From Borreliella americana (GTDB lineage Bacteria; Spirochaetota; Spirochaetia; Borreliales; Borreliaceae), in NCBI RefSeq assembly GCF_021043605.1, contig NZ_JAJNFB010000002.1:46430-110429 (forward strand): 64,000 nucleotides of DNA, written 5' to 3'. The notes under the pieces were generated by a model. The model worked only from the letters and a program-made list of their open reading frames with translations. It searched no databases and was not told the DNA's origin. The position numbers and the translations under genes are program-made. Positions 20,801 to 30,348 of this stretch are shown here, piece after piece (position 1 is the stretch's first letter; every line of letters starts with the position of its first letter).

Positions 20801-22456
20801 ATGGAAAATCAAAAAGATTTACAAGAAAATTATTTGAAAGTACTTGAAAGAGTAGAGCTTGGAAGTCGTGTTTCTGGAGCGGTTGTTAACATTATGAAGG
20901 ATTATGTTCTAGTAGATATTGGTTATAAATCGGAAGGCTTTATTAAGATTGAAGAATTTGAAAACGTTCCCCAAGTTGGTGATAAACTTGAAGCAATCGT
21001 TGTAAGAATAGGTGGAGAATTAGGTCTTATTTTAAGTGTTGAAAAGCTTAATTCTTTAAATTTTCAAGATAAAGTATATGAATATATTCAAAATAAAAAA
21101 ATAATTAAAGGCAAGGTGCTGGTTGAGCTTCCAAATGGTTATAAGATTCAAATTAATGAAAATGTTTCTGGCTTTATGCCTTTTTATTTAAGCTCTAAAT
21201 CTAAGGATGAGAAATTAAAAAGAGGGTCTGTTGTTGAATTTTATATCCTTGAAGCAAGCGAAGCAGATGGTTTGAGACTTATTCTTGATAGGCGCACCTT
21301 AGAAAAAGAAAGAGATCTTGCCAAGAGAATAGAGTTAGTAGGTTCTTATAATGAAGAAGATGTAGTTGATGGTGTGGTTGAGCGTATTACAGAATATGGT
21401 GCGATTGTAAAAATTAAAAATTTTGTTACAGGAATTTTGCATAAAAGAAATATTGCCTTTAATCAAGTTGAAAATGTTGAAGATTTTGTTAGGGTTGGTG
21501 ATAAGCTAAAGTTGAAAATTATTAAGATAAATCCACAAACAGGCAAAATGGAATTGTCTCTTAAAGCATTAAAAGCAAATCCTTGGGATTCTGTAGATGA
21601 TAAATATAAAATTGATAGCATTGTAAAAGGGAAAGTTGTAAAAATTTTACCCTTTGGAGCTGTTATTGAACTTGACAGCGAATTGTCGGGATTTTTACAT
21701 ATAAGTAATTTTTCTTGGATAAGAGTAGTAAAAAGTCCTCAAGAATTAATAAAACTTGGTCAGATTGTAGAAGTTAAAATTTTAGAGATAGATAAAGAAA
21801 ATCAAAAAATATCCCTAGGTATTAAACAGATCAATGAGAATCCTTGGGAGAGATTAACTGAGAAATATCCTATTGGAAGGGTTGTTCAAGGAGTTGTTAC
21901 CAATATTACAAAAACAGGCGCTTTTGTAAATATTGAAGAGGGTATAGATGCGTATGTTAGTAAGTTTGATATTTCTTGGCTTGAGGAGATTGATCCTGAA
22001 GAGTATTTTAAGATAGGTGATTTAGTGAATGGGAAAGTGCTTGAAGTTGACAAGCGAAAGAGGAATGTTAGATTAGGAATTAAGCAGTTAGAAGAGAGTC
22101 CCTGGGAAGATTTTTCTAAAAGTTATAAAAAAGGCGATGCTATTGAGGTTGAGATTGTGGAGAAAAAATCAAAAGGCTTCCAAGTAAGAGTTTATAATAA
22201 AATAATGGGATTTATTAGTAAAATTCAACTGGGGGATACAAAAGAATCTAGTTTAGAAACTTTCGAAAAATTAAATGTTGGAGACAAGCTTAAAGTAGTA
22301 ATAACAAGTATTGATTCTAAAGACAAGTCAGTACTACTCTCTTATAGGGAGTATGAAAATCAAAGATCAAGAGAAGAAATTTCTTCTTATTTATTTAAGG
22401 GCAATGATGAGGAATCTTATAAGCCATTTGAAAATTTGCTAAAGAGGGATGAATAA
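20801..22456 (+). CDS. rpsA: 30S ribosomal protein S1 with six S1 repeats
   Basis: A 551-residue S1 protein that helps the 30S subunit capture and unfold mRNA. Six S1 RNA-binding repeats are visible, beginning near SRVSGAVVNIMKDYV, IIKGKVLVELPNGY, DVVDGVVERITEYGA, SIVKGKVVKILPFGA, RVVQGVVTNITKTGA and AIEVEIVEKKSKGFQ. Repeats 3-5 fit the consensus best (GAIVKI, GAVIEL, GAFVNI). Size and repeat number equal those of the E. coli protein. ATG 20801 is chosen over GTG 20795 because AGAGAGAGG lies just before it at normal distance. Its stop overlaps the next gene by one base. Confidence 0.93.
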   Translation: MENQKDLQENYLKVLERVELGSRVSGAVVNIMKDYVLVDIGYKSEGFIKIEEFENVPQVGDKLEAIVVRIGGELGLILSVEKLNSLNFQDKVYEYIQNKKIIKGKVLVELPNGYKIQINENVSGFMPFYLSSKSKDEKLKRGSVVEFYILEASEADGLRLILDRRTLEKERDLAKRIELVGSYNEEDVVDGVVERITEYGAIVKIKNFVTGILHKRNIAFNQVENVEDFVRVGDKLKLKIIKINPQTGKMELSLKALKANPWDSVDDKYKIDSIVKGKVVKILPFGAVIELDSELSGFLHISNFSWIRVVKSPQELIKLGQIVEVKILEIDKENQKISLGIKQINENPWERLTEKYPIGRVVQGVVTNITKTGAFVNIEEGIDAYVSKFDISWLEEIDPEEYFKIGDLVNGKVLEVDKRKRNVRLGIKQLEESPWEDFSKSYKKGDAIEVEIVEKKSKGFQVRVYNKIMGFISKIQLGDTKESSLETFEKLNVGDKLKVVITSIDSKDKSVLLSYREYENQRSREEISSYLFKGNDEESYKPFENLLKRDE

Positions 22457-23067
22457 TGGCTAGGAATAATCTTTTAGTTTTCTTTATTGCTGTTATTTTT
22501 GTGTTTGTAGCTATTATTGTTGTTTTTTATAATTCTTTAGGCAAGGATTATGTAAAGAGTGGTGGAGAAATAGTAGAAAATCTTGAAAAAGATTTAAATG
22601 ATTATTTAAAAGAAAATGATGCTAAAGAGAGAGAAAAAATATTTCTTAGGATAAAGGAACTTATTTCAAAGGAAAAAGAAATTTCATCTTATTTTATTTC
22701 AAGGTTCTATTTGGCCAGGGCTGTTTATTTTCAAAGTCAAGCACAGTATGATGATGCTATTAAAGATTTAGATATTGTTATTAAGGCAAAGGGTATTGAA
22801 AGTGAAATTGCTTCTCTTAATAAAGCTGCAGTTTATGAAAAAATGGGATTAAAAGAAGATGCTTTATTAGTTTATGAAGATCTTATCAATAGTACTAGTT
22901 TGGATTTTTTAAAGGTAAGAGCTCTTTTGAGTAAGGCAATATTGATTGAGGAAAAAGATAAGAATCTTGCTGTTAGAGTATATGAAGAAATTGTTAAGTT
23001 TCCTTATGAAAATAATTTATATATAAATATAGCAAATAATAAAATTTTAGAACTCAAGCAAAATTAA
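22456..23067 (+). CDS. Membrane-anchored TPR-like protein
   Basis: A 203-residue protein with a single N-terminal membrane helix (about residues 5-28, LLVFFIAVIFVFVAIIVVFY), not followed by a clear cleavage site, so it is probably an anchored periplasmic protein. The rest is helical with TPR-type repeats (about 80-190: LARAVYFQSQAQYDDAIKDL, LNKAAVYEKMGLKEDALLVY). Its ATG shares one base with the rpsA stop (TAATG), so expression is coupled to rpsA. No specific family is recognised; similar tetratricopeptide tail-anchored proteins are widespread in spirochaetes. Confidence 0.72.
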   Translation: MARNNLLVFFIAVIFVFVAIIVVFYNSLGKDYVKSGGEIVENLEKDLNDYLKENDAKEREKIFLRIKELISKEKEISSYFISRFYLARAVYFQSQAQYDDAIKDLDIVIKAKGIESEIASLNKAAVYEKMGLKEDALLVYEDLINSTSLDFLKVRALLSKAILIEEKDKNLAVRVYEEIVKFPYENNLYINIANNKILELKQN

Positions 23068-23093
23068 TTTGTATTGTTTGGGGAGGTTTTATA

Positions 23094-23846
23094 ATTTTTT
23101 TTATCTTATATTTTGTATTTTGTATGGGATTTTTTGGATGTGGTCTTGACAATATTTTAATACTTCCTTTACCAGAAAAGGTTGATAATCGAATTTCAAG
23201 AGATTCTGTGGCTTTTTTTTTACCAGCGGGTTATTTTTCTAGCCAAGAAGCTGGTAAATTAAGAGGTTTTGATATATATTATAAGTTTTATCCGGAAGGT
23301 GCCAATTATCATATAAGTAGTTTCCAAAAAAGCGTAGAAAAAGATTTTGAATCCTTAAAAGGTGTTTTTGACAATGTTAGCGAATTTAATAATAGAGGGT
23401 TTTATAAAATAAATTTAAGTTCTACTATTTATTCAGGTAAGCCTGTTTTTAAATTAAATAAAGAATGGGTAGATAGCAAATTGTCTTTATATTTTGAAAT
23501 AAATTTTGGGGAATTAAGAAAAGATGTTCCTGGTGAGGCATTCATTATTGTGAGAAATGGAAATACTTCTTCATCTGTTATTCTTGAGAAGAAAACTATA
23601 TATAGGTCCCATATTGACAAAGGAGAATATATAGGTTTTTCAAAATCTATTAAAAAGTCCAATCTTTTAGATAAAGATAAAAGGCCAATTGATCTAAAAC
23701 ATATAAATGAAGATTTTTTTACAAAAGATATTGCCCCTAAGTATAATTTGGCAATTTTTGTTATGGGTGTCGGCAGCATTGTTGATGATGCTTATAGTGT
23801 TCTTATTAATCTTGGGGATTTGTCGGGATTTAGTTTATCTAATTAG
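23094..23846 (+). CDS. Putative lipoprotein of unknown function (AUU start)
   Basis: A 250-residue protein if started at ATT 23094. The frame from there reads a hydrophobic signal, IFFILYFVFCMGFFGCGLDN, with a lipobox-like GFFGC (Cys at about residue 16), so it is probably lipidated. GGGGAGG at 23080-23086 lies seven bases before this ATT. No ATG, GTG or TTG is in frame near it; the first ATG, 23124, has no ribosome binding site and would remove the hydrophobic core. ATA 23091 is possible but less well spaced. The mature part is beta-strand rich (VFKLNKEWVDSKLSLYFEIN, AFIIVRNGNTSSSVILEKKT). I recognise no family. It lies between two membrane-protein genes. Confidence 0.7.
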   Translation: MFFILYFVFCMGFFGCGLDNILILPLPEKVDNRISRDSVAFFLPAGYFSSQEAGKLRGFDIYYKFYPEGANYHISSFQKSVEKDFESLKGVFDNVSEFNNRGFYKINLSSTIYSGKPVFKLNKEWVDSKLSLYFEINFGELRKDVPGEAFIIVRNGNTSSSVILEKKTIYRSHIDKGEYIGFSKSIKKSNLLDKDKRPIDLKHINEDFFTKDIAPKYNLAIFVMGVGSIVDDAYSVLINLGDLSGFSLSN

Positions 23847-23865
23847 TTCTTTTTAAGGGGGGATT

Positions 23866-24144
23866 ATGATAGTATTTTTTTCTCATTTGATTTTAACAAA
23901 CATTGTTATTTCTTTTTTGGTAAGCTTTTTTGTTATGTTTTTAAACATATTAAATTTTAAATTTTTAGTAGTTTATTTAATAAGCTTTTTGGGTGGAATT
24001 TTATTTTTGTTTTTTATCCCTTTTTTCTATTCTGATTATTATGAAAGGCAAATAGATTTTATTATTTATTTATTTCCTATTTTGGGGTCAGTTATTTTAA
24101 TAGGTTTGATTAAATTCTCTGAAAGAAATAAGAACGATCTATAA
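23866..24144 (+). CDS. Small integral membrane protein, unknown
   Basis: A 92-residue, almost wholly hydrophobic protein with three predicted membrane helices (about 5-25, 32-53 and 66-84) and short charged ends (SERNKNDL at the C-terminus). AAGGGGGGA precedes ATG 23866 at normal distance, so translation is likely. It follows the putative lipoprotein by 19 bases and closes the plus-strand run that began at 13836. No motif for a known function is visible. Confidence 0.6.
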   Translation: MIVFFSHLILTNIVISFLVSFFVMFLNILNFKFLVVYLISFLGGILFLFFIPFFYSDYYERQIDFIIYLFPILGSVILIGLIKFSERNKNDL

Positions 24145-24358
24145 AGGAATGATTTTTAAAAGAGTTTGATATTAATTTAGCTTTTAATATTTTTTTATTA
24201 ATATAATTTGTTGATAATTTTATTAAAGAGAATTACGTTTATTTTTAATGCGGTGGACTTATTAATTGGATTGTTTTATTATATTCTTATAAAAGAGGGG
24301 ATAATTTCCGCCGTGTGTTTTCATGGTGAGTAAAAGAGAAGGACAATAGGAGGTTGAT

Positions 24359-25141
24359 TTGGCAATTGTTACGATGAAGAGTCTGTTAGAGGCCGGAGTT
24401 CATTTTGGTCATCAAGTAAAAAGGCTTGATCCTAGAATGAAAAGATTTATTTTTTCTGAGAGAAATGAAATACATATTTTAGATCTTCAAAAAACTTTGC
24501 AGGGTATTAAAGATTCTTATGAGCTTGTTCAAAGTGTAATAAAAGATGGCAAAAAGGTGCTTTTTATTGGAACTAAAAAGCAAGCTAGTGAAATAATAGA
24601 ACAAGAAGCAAGAAGAAGTGATATGCCATATGTAAACAATAGATGGCTTGGAGGCATGCTTTCTAATTTTAATACGATTAGAAAATCTGTTCAAAAATTA
24701 AAAAAGCTAGAAAAGATGGAAGTTGATGGAACTTTTGACATGATAAGCAAAAAAGAGATTTCACAACTTAATCGTGAAAAATCAAAATTAGCTAAAAATT
24801 TAACAGGCATCAAGGACATGGAAACGCTTCCTGGTGCTATTTTTATCATTGATCCTAAGAGAGAGCAAATAGCTATTAATGAGGCTAGAAAATTAAAAAT
24901 TCCCATTATTTCTGTGGTTGATACGAATTGTAATCCAGATGTTATTGATTGTCCAATTCCTGGCAATGATGATGCGATTCGCTCTGTTGCTTTGTTTACT
25001 AAAATAATATCTGATGCTATTTTAGAAAGTGATAAAGAGGTTGGTATTCAAATAATTGAAAATTTGAATGAAGAAGATTTGATGAAAGAAATTGAAATTA
25101 AAAACGATAAAAGTGATTCTATTGAAGAAAGGGGAGAGTAA
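24359..25141 (+). CDS. rpsB: 30S ribosomal protein S2
   Basis: A 260-residue S2 protein. The start is TTG 24359 with AGGAGG at 24348-24353; it gives the standard N-terminus [40 protein letters not shown] and [19 protein letters not shown] are the diagnostic blocks. A 35-residue acidic/lysine tail extends past the usual end. It heads the rpsB-tsf-frr-uppS-cdsA-rseP series. A 214-base upstream leader holds two very short reading frames, one (24323-24349) ending at the ribosome binding site, but no clear consensus promoter that I would vouch for. Confidence 0.95.
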   Translation: MAIVTMKSLLEAGVHFGHQVKRLDPRMKRFIFSERNEIHILDLQKTLQGIKDSYELVQSVIKDGKKVLFIGTKKQASEIIEQEARRSDMPYVNNRWLGGMLSNFNTIRKSVQKLKKLEKMEVDGTFDMISKKEISQLNREKSKLAKNLTGIKDMETLPGAIFIIDPKREQIAINEARKLKIPIISVVDTNCNPDVIDCPIPGNDDAIRSVALFTKIISDAILESDKEVGIQIIENLNEEDLMKEIEIKNDKSDSIEERGE

Positions 25142-25144
25142 TTT

Positions 25145-25984
25145 ATGAGCATTATTAGTCCTCAAGATGTAAAAAAGCTTCGAGAAGAAACCAATGCTGG
25201 TTTTGGAGATTGTAAAAAAGCTTTGTCTGCTGCTGGTGGAGACTTTGAATTAGCTAAAAAAAAACTTAGAGAAATGGGAATCGCATCTGCTGAGAAAAGA
25301 CTTGACAGAGATGCAAAAGAAGGCAGAGTATTCTCATATTCAAACAATATTCATGCTGGGCTTTTGCTTGTTTCTTGTGAAACAGACTTTGTTGCTTTAA
25401 ATCACAATTTTGTTAATTTTGGCGATTCTTTGATTAAGGAATTGGTAGAAAGCGGAAGAGATTCTTTAACTACTTCTCAAGAGTTAGAGCTTAAAAATTT
25501 AGCAGCTACAATAAAAGAAAATATTCAGGTTAAAAAGATTTTTATTACTGAAATTCAATCTAATGAGTTTGTAAGAATTTATTTGCATGGTGAACAATCC
25601 AAGATAGGCGTTTTAGTTAAATTAAAAGTAAATGATTTTTCTAAAACTGAAGATAAAATTTTTCAAAATTTTGCTATGGATTTAGCTTTGCACGTAGCTG
25701 CGTTTGCTCCTGTTTATTTGAGAAATGATGATGTTTGTCCAAATTATATTAAAGAGCAAGAAGAAATATTTACCAAGCAATTAGAATCTAGTGGTAAGCC
25801 GAAAAGCATAATCAAGGGTATAGTTGCGGGAAAAATCAAAAAACATCTTGCTGAGATTTCTCTTCTTGAGCAAAGTTTTGTAAAGAATGATAAAATCACT
25901 GTAAAGGAAATGCTTGAAGAAATTTCAAAAGCAATTTCAAGCAAGGTAGAAATGGTTGAGTTTAAATATTTAAGAATAGGGTAG
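25145..25984 (+). CDS. tsf: Elongation factor Ts
   Basis: A 279-residue nucleotide-exchange factor for EF-Tu. The N-terminal UBA-like domain reads [20 protein letters not shown] (about residues 9-28), with TNAG-DCKKAL diagnostic of the family. The core has [11 protein letters not shown] (about residues 76-86), containing the conserved TDF that inserts into EF-Tu, and [13 protein letters not shown]. The C-terminal coiled-coil segment is present. Length is close to E. coli Ts (283). It begins three bases after the rpsB stop with GGGGAG as ribosome binding site. Confidence 0.96.
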   Translation: MSIISPQDVKKLREETNAGFGDCKKALSAAGGDFELAKKKLREMGIASAEKRLDRDAKEGRVFSYSNNIHAGLLLVSCETDFVALNHNFVNFGDSLIKELVESGRDSLTTSQELELKNLAATIKENIQVKKIFITEIQSNEFVRIYLHGEQSKIGVLVKLKVNDFSKTEDKIFQNFAMDLALHVAAFAPVYLRNDDVCPNYIKEQEEIFTKQLESSGKPKSIIKGIVAGKIKKHLAEISLLEQSFVKNDKITVKEMLEEISKAISSKVEMVEFKYLRIG

Positions 25985-26018
25985 ATAATGTGCTTTTTAT
26001 CAGCAAGGAGGAGTTTAT

Positions 26019-26573
26019 ATGGAAGATTATAAGGCTTTTCTAGATGAAAGGATGAACAAGGTTCTTTTATCACTTGATAATGAATATAAAACGTTAAGAA
26101 CAGGTAGAATTACTAGTAATATTTTTGATAGAATTTGTATTCAATACCATGACCGAAGAACACCTATAACTCAAGTGTCAAGTATTAGAATTCCTGAAGC
26201 AAGGCTTGTTGTTATTCAGCCCTGGGATAAAAGTATCTTAAATAAGATAGAGCAAGCCATACTTAATTCTGATCTTTCTATGAATCCTTCAAATGATGGT
26301 TCAGTTATTAGAATTAAGGTTCCAAATTTAACTAGTGAAAGGCGGCAAGAGATTGTAAAGCATGCTAAAAAAATAGCAGAAGAACATAAAATTTCAACTA
26401 GAAATATACGACAGGATTTAAACAATAAGGTTAAAAAGCAAGAAAAAGAATCGGAAATTACAGAGGACAGTTTAAAAAGAATTTTAGATGATATTCAAAA
26501 ATCTACAGATATTTGTATTAAAAAGATAGATTCAATTTTAGAATCTAAAATTCAAGAAATAATGGAAGCTTAA
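26019..26573 (+). CDS. frr: Ribosome recycling factor
   Basis: A 184-residue RRF that splits post-termination ribosomes with EF-G. The start ATG follows AAGGAGG. Conserved segments include [14 protein letters not shown] (about residues 27-40), [20 protein letters not shown] and [20 protein letters not shown] (about 107-126). The three-helix bundle plus beta-rich domain II layout is evident from the order of these blocks. Length is normal. uppS starts three bases after the stop. Confidence 0.96.
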   Translation: MEDYKAFLDERMNKVLLSLDNEYKTLRTGRITSNIFDRICIQYHDRRTPITQVSSIRIPEARLVVIQPWDKSILNKIEQAILNSDLSMNPSNDGSVIRIKVPNLTSERRQEIVKHAKKIAEEHKISTRNIRQDLNNKVKKQEKESEITEDSLKRILDDIQKSTDICIKKIDSILESKIQEIMEA

Positions 26574-26576
26574 TCC

Positions 26577-27269
26577 ATGAATAAAGGTTCTCTTCCAGGT
26601 CATGTTGGAATTATTATGGATGGCAATAGAAGGTGGGCTTTAGGCAGAGGATTGTCTTCTTTGGAAGGTTATAAAGAGGGTCTTAAAAGAGCAAAAGAAA
26701 TAGTGAAGTATTCTTTAAGGATAGGTATTAAATATTTATCCTTTTATGTATTTTCTACTGAGAATTGGAAAAGGGATGATTGTGAGATAGAAAATTTAAT
26801 GTTTTTAATTGCCAACTATTTAAGAGCTGAATTTGATTTTTATAAAAAAAATGGAATAAAAATAATAGTTTCAGGAGATGTTGAGTCTTTAAGCAAGGAA
26901 GTAAAAAGTTCTATAAAAGATTCTATTAGCTTTTCTGAAAATTTCAATAATCTTATTTTAAATTTGGCAATCAATTATGGGGGTCGTAATGAAATACTTA
27001 GAGCTGTTAAAAAATTTGTTTCAAGCGATTTTGATTTAGAGTCTTTGAATGAGAATACTTTTTCCAGTTTTTTAGACAATCCAGAACTACCCGATCTTGA
27101 TCTTTTAATACGTACAGGCGGAAATATTAGAATAAGTAATTTTTTCTTATGGAGGATTGCTTATTCTGAATTAATTTTTTCAAATGTTTTGTGGCCTGAA
27201 TATTATGACAATAAGTATAGTAAAGATTTGGAATGTTTCCAATTTAGAAGAAGAAATTTTGGGAGATGA
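26577..27269 (+). CDS. uppS: Undecaprenyl (or related polyprenyl) diphosphate synthase, cis-type
   Basis: A 230-residue cis-prenyltransferase that makes the lipid carrier for peptidoglycan precursors. The signature [15 protein letters not shown] (about residues 11-25) carries the catalytic Asp. [14 protein letters not shown] (about 54-67) and [16 protein letters not shown] are family blocks. Near the C-terminus [18 protein letters not shown] replaces the more usual RTSGE-R-SNFLLWQ, so the Glu of that motif is Asn here. Frr-uppS-cdsA order is normal. The gene ends two bases before the cdsA start region. Confidence 0.92.
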   Translation: MNKGSLPGHVGIIMDGNRRWALGRGLSSLEGYKEGLKRAKEIVKYSLRIGIKYLSFYVFSTENWKRDDCEIENLMFLIANYLRAEFDFYKKNGIKIIVSGDVESLSKEVKSSIKDSISFSENFNNLILNLAINYGGRNEILRAVKKFVSSDFDLESLNENTFSSFLDNPELPDLDLLIRTGGNIRISNFFLWRIAYSELIFSNVLWPEYYDNKYSKDLECFQFRRRNFGR

Positions 27270-27273
27270 TTTG

Positions 27274-28122
27274 TTGAGTAAGGTTAAGAGATTTGCTTTT
27301 TTTGCAAGGTTGGGAACATTTCTATTTTTTGTTCCTTTGATTTTATTTTTAATATTTTTAGATTTTAAAAATTATTTATTTCTTAATATTTTAATTTTTA
27401 TATTTAGTGGCTTTGCAGCAAAAGAAGTTAATGATTTATTAAAATTAAAATTCAAATCCTCAGGACTTTCGAGCATATTATCTTTTTTTTTAGGGTTTGT
27501 TCCTCCAATTTTAACATATATTCATTTTAATGTTTTTTATTTGGGCATGAATGTAATATATTACTTGGTTATAGCGTTAGTTTTTAGCAATTGGATTGTT
27601 GATTTGGTGTTTATTAAAGAACATGAGATTGGAAACTTTTTTTCTCAAGCAACGTCAATACTTTTTATACTTATATATCCTGGGGCATTAATGTCTTTTA
27701 CGGTTTCTATTACAACTTTACCTAAGGCACCATTTTTGATGTTAATACTTTTTGCTATGGTAAGTGGAAATGATACTTTTGCATATCTTTTTGGTTATTT
27801 TTTAGGGAAAAACAGTTATCGTCCCACTATTATTAGCCCAAATAAAACATTAATGGGATTTTTTGGAGGCATTTTGTTTTCTGTGTTTGCTGCTATATTT
27901 GCAGTGTTTTTTAGATTAATAAATTTAAGCTATGGAGAATCTATTGTTTTAGGCATTTTGATTGGAGTTTTTACCATTATTGGCGACTTGTTTGAATCTG
28001 GATTAAAGCGAAGTGCTGGAGTAAAAGATTCTGGGAAAATTGTTCCTGGTAGAGGCGGAGCTCTTGATTCGATTGACTCTTTTCTTTTAACAGGTCCTAT
28101 ATTTTATTTATACCTATCTTAG
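27274..28122 (+). CDS. cdsA: Phosphatidate cytidylyltransferase
   Basis: A 282-residue polytopic enzyme that makes CDP-diacylglycerol from CTP and phosphatidate. The TTG at 27274 is preferred, with GGGAGA at 27261-27266 seven bases upstream; TTG 27271 is the alternative. About seven or eight membrane helices are visible. The family signature is near the C-terminus: ESGLKRSAGVKDSGKIVPGR then GGALDSIDS, with the Asp pair that binds metal. SGNDTFAYLFGYFLGKN is the other conserved block. An open frame extends upstream into uppS, but that part lacks a ribosome binding site and duplicates uppS bases. Confidence 0.9.
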   Translation: MSKVKRFAFFARLGTFLFFVPLILFLIFLDFKNYLFLNILIFIFSGFAAKEVNDLLKLKFKSSGLSSILSFFLGFVPPILTYIHFNVFYLGMNVIYYLVIALVFSNWIVDLVFIKEHEIGNFFSQATSILFILIYPGALMSFTVSITTLPKAPFLMLILFAMVSGNDTFAYLFGYFLGKNSYRPTIISPNKTLMGFFGGILFSVFAAIFAVFFRLINLSYGESIVLGILIGVFTIIGDLFESGLKRSAGVKDSGKIVPGRGGALDSIDSFLLTGPIFYLYLS

Positions 28123-28140
28123 TGATTTTGGGAGGAAATT

Positions 28141-29442
28141 ATGTATATTCTTTTTAGTGTGCTGGCTCTTAGTTTTATAATATTTATTCATGAGCTAGGG
28201 CACTTTTTATTTGCGAAGCTTTTTAAAGTTAAGGTTGAAATTTTTTCTGTGGGTATAGGTCCTAGCATATTAAAGTTTAAAATTAATAATACTGAGTATA
28301 GGCTTTCTCCAATCCTTTTAGGAGGATATTGTAAGCTTAAAGGATTTGATCACTTAGAAAAAGAACTTAAGGCAAATAAAGAATTAGAAGCGGATAAAGA
28401 TTCTTTGTTTGGAATTTCACATTTTAAAAAAATTCTAATATATTTTGCAGGTCCTTTGTTTAATTTGATTTTTTCATTTATTGTTTTCATTTTTATAAGT
28501 ATGGCAGGTGTTATATATTTTGATTATTCTTCAAGGGTTAGTATTTTAAATAAAGATTCTTTTTTAAAAGATAAATTTAGAGATGGTGATGTTATATTAA
28601 AGATTAATAATAAAAAAATTGAATATTTTTCTGATTTAAGAAAAGTTATTCCTGAGGAAAAATCTACAGTTATATTTGATGTTTTAAGGGAAAAAGAAAA
28701 TATTACTTTTAAAGAGACTGTTAGTTTGCAAGATTTTTTAAAAGAAATTGGCCCTTGGGTTGATCTTGTGGTAGCAGATGTGGTTTTAAATTTGCCTGCT
28801 AAGATTGCAGGAATGAAACCGGGTGATGAAATAATTAGCATTGATAATATTCTTTTGAAAAATAAAAGAGATTTAGATGATTTTCTTAAGAATTTAAATT
28901 CGGATGTTGCGGAGATTAAGTTTTCTAGAAATGGCGAGATTTTTTCTTCAAAATTAATATTTCATGATAAAAATAAAATGATTGGTATATATTTTTCACC
29001 GCCTTTAGAAAGGATAGTTAAAGTAGAAAATGTTTCAAGTGCCATTAAGAATTCTTTTTTTCAGGTTGTAAACGCTTTGAAAGACATTTTGTATTCTATT
29101 TTTTTATTAATAACAAATTTTTTAAATACTTCTAAAAATGTATCAGGCCCTATTGGAATTGTAGGCATTCTCTCTTCATCTTATTCTTTAGGGGTATTGT
29201 ATTGGATTAATAGTATTTCTTTCTTGAGCTTAATTCTTGCTGGCATGAATCTATTTTTTATTGTAATACCTATTTTTGATGGGGGACAAATTTTTATCAG
29301 TTTGATTGAACTTTTGCGTGGCAAAAGATTTAAGGCCAAAACCATTTATTCTTTTTATGGCTTTGGTGTTTTTTTGGGACTGTTTCTTTTTGGTCTGGGC
29401 CTTTTTAACGATTTGAAAGGTTTTTTGAATATATTTAATTAA
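28141..29442 (+). CDS. rseP: RseP-type site-2 intramembrane metalloprotease
   Basis: A 433-residue zinc protease that cleaves membrane-embedded substrates such as anti-sigma factors and leftover signal peptides. The first helix carries HELGH (residues 17-21), the zinc site. The last helices contain [11 protein letters not shown], the family's second metal-ligand motif. Between them are one or two PDZ domains (about 115-185 and 205-285; [20 protein letters not shown] is the clear one). Expected neighbours frr, uppS and cdsA precede it, but dxr, often between cdsA and rseP, is absent. Its stop overlaps the convergent hemolysin III-like gene by four bases. Confidence 0.92.
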   Translation: MYILFSVLALSFIIFIHELGHFLFAKLFKVKVEIFSVGIGPSILKFKINNTEYRLSPILLGGYCKLKGFDHLEKELKANKELEADKDSLFGISHFKKILIYFAGPLFNLIFSFIVFIFISMAGVIYFDYSSRVSILNKDSFLKDKFRDGDVILKINNKKIEYFSDLRKVIPEEKSTVIFDVLREKENITFKETVSLQDFLKEIGPWVDLVVADVVLNLPAKIAGMKPGDEIISIDNILLKNKRDLDDFLKNLNSDVAEIKFSRNGEIFSSKLIFHDKNKMIGIYFSPPLERIVKVENVSSAIKNSFFQVVNALKDILYSIFLLITNFLNTSKNVSGPIGIVGILSSSYSLGVLYWINSISFLSLILAGMNLFFIVIPIFDGGQIFISLIELLRGKRFKAKTIYSFYGFGVFLGLFLFGLGLFNDLKGFLNIFN

Positions 29443-30140
29443 AAATTAGAAATGTATTTTAGCATAAACCAAAAGTGAGATGCTGATGCGATTATTATCA
29501 ATACATGAAATACATCATGCATTTTCATATTAATTGTTGGATTGAATTTTTTACTTAATGCGTATACTATTGCGCCTATTGTATATACGATTCCACCAAA
29601 AACTAACCAAAAAAATCCTTGTCCGTTGAGGGTCTTATAAATGGGCTTAATTTTAAAAATGATAATCCACCCCATGATTATAAATATGGATCCATTAAAC
29701 CATCCAGGGCTATTTGTAAATATTACTTTAAAAATTATTCCAATTATAGCTAAGCTCCACACTATGCATAATATTATTAGTCCTGATTTGTTTGGTACAA
29801 GGATGGCACATGCAGGAGTATAAGTTCCTGCTATTAGAATGAATATTGAAATATGATCAAATTTTCTAAATATTTTTTTTATTTTACTTCCTTTTGGAAA
29901 TATGTGATAAAGAGTACTCATTACATATAATAGAGTCATTGAAAACCCGTAAATAAAGAATACAAGTACATGTAAATCTTTTTTCTTAAGAGTAGATATT
30001 GTAACAAGAATTGTTGTTCCGATGATAGACAAAATAATTCCAAAAAGATGCGATATTGAACTAAAAAGTTCATTTTTTGGTATTTTGCTTGTATTAACTT
30101 CGCTTAACGAGTAATTTTTAAGTTTGTTTTCTCTAAGCAT
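29439..30140 (-). CDS. Hemolysin III-like (PAQR family) membrane protein
   Basis: A 233-residue protein with seven predicted membrane helices, of the hemolysin III/PAQR (CREST) superfamily. The conserved polar residues are present: SISHLFG early, then YHIFP and [16 protein letters not shown] in the middle, and [17 protein letters not shown] near the C-terminus, giving the Ser, Asp and His pattern of a metal-dependent hydrolase site. The haemolysin name is historical; the true role in bacteria is unsettled. It is divergent from the PTS gene across 208 bases and ends in a TTAA shared with the rseP stop codon. Confidence 0.88.
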   Translation of the reverse strand: MLRENKLKNYSLSEVNTSKIPKNELFSSISHLFGIILSIIGTTILVTISTLKKKDLHVLVFFIYGFSMTLLYVMSTLYHIFPKGSKIKKIFRKFDHISIFILIAGTYTPACAILVPNKSGLIILCIVWSLAIIGIIFKVIFTNSPGWFNGSIFIIMGWIIIFKIKPIYKTLNGQGFFWLVFGGIVYTIGAIVYALSKKFNPTINMKMHDVFHVLIIIASASHFWFMLKYISNF

Positions 30141-30348
30141 AACTTTGCCTCCGTTTTATCATTTATTTATAAAAAATATATAATACATTACTTTAATTGT
30201 AAGTTTTTCTCAAGATCAAATTAAATCTTACTCTTGCTTGATTTATCTAATCTTATTATTTGGCTTGTTTAGTAAGTGAGGTTTTTTTTTACAAAAAAAG
30301 CTTTATAATAAATAGTGTTTGCTGAAATTAGTATTGGAGAGGTTTAGC

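Noticed and set aside
24145..24358. tRNA or small RNA gene in the rpsB leader
   Set aside because: No cloverleaf, no CCA-type 3' end and no terminator are visible.
27184..27270. cdsA starting at ATG 27184 inside uppS
   Set aside because: No ribosome binding site, and the bases code for uppS in another frame; TTG 27274 has a proper site.
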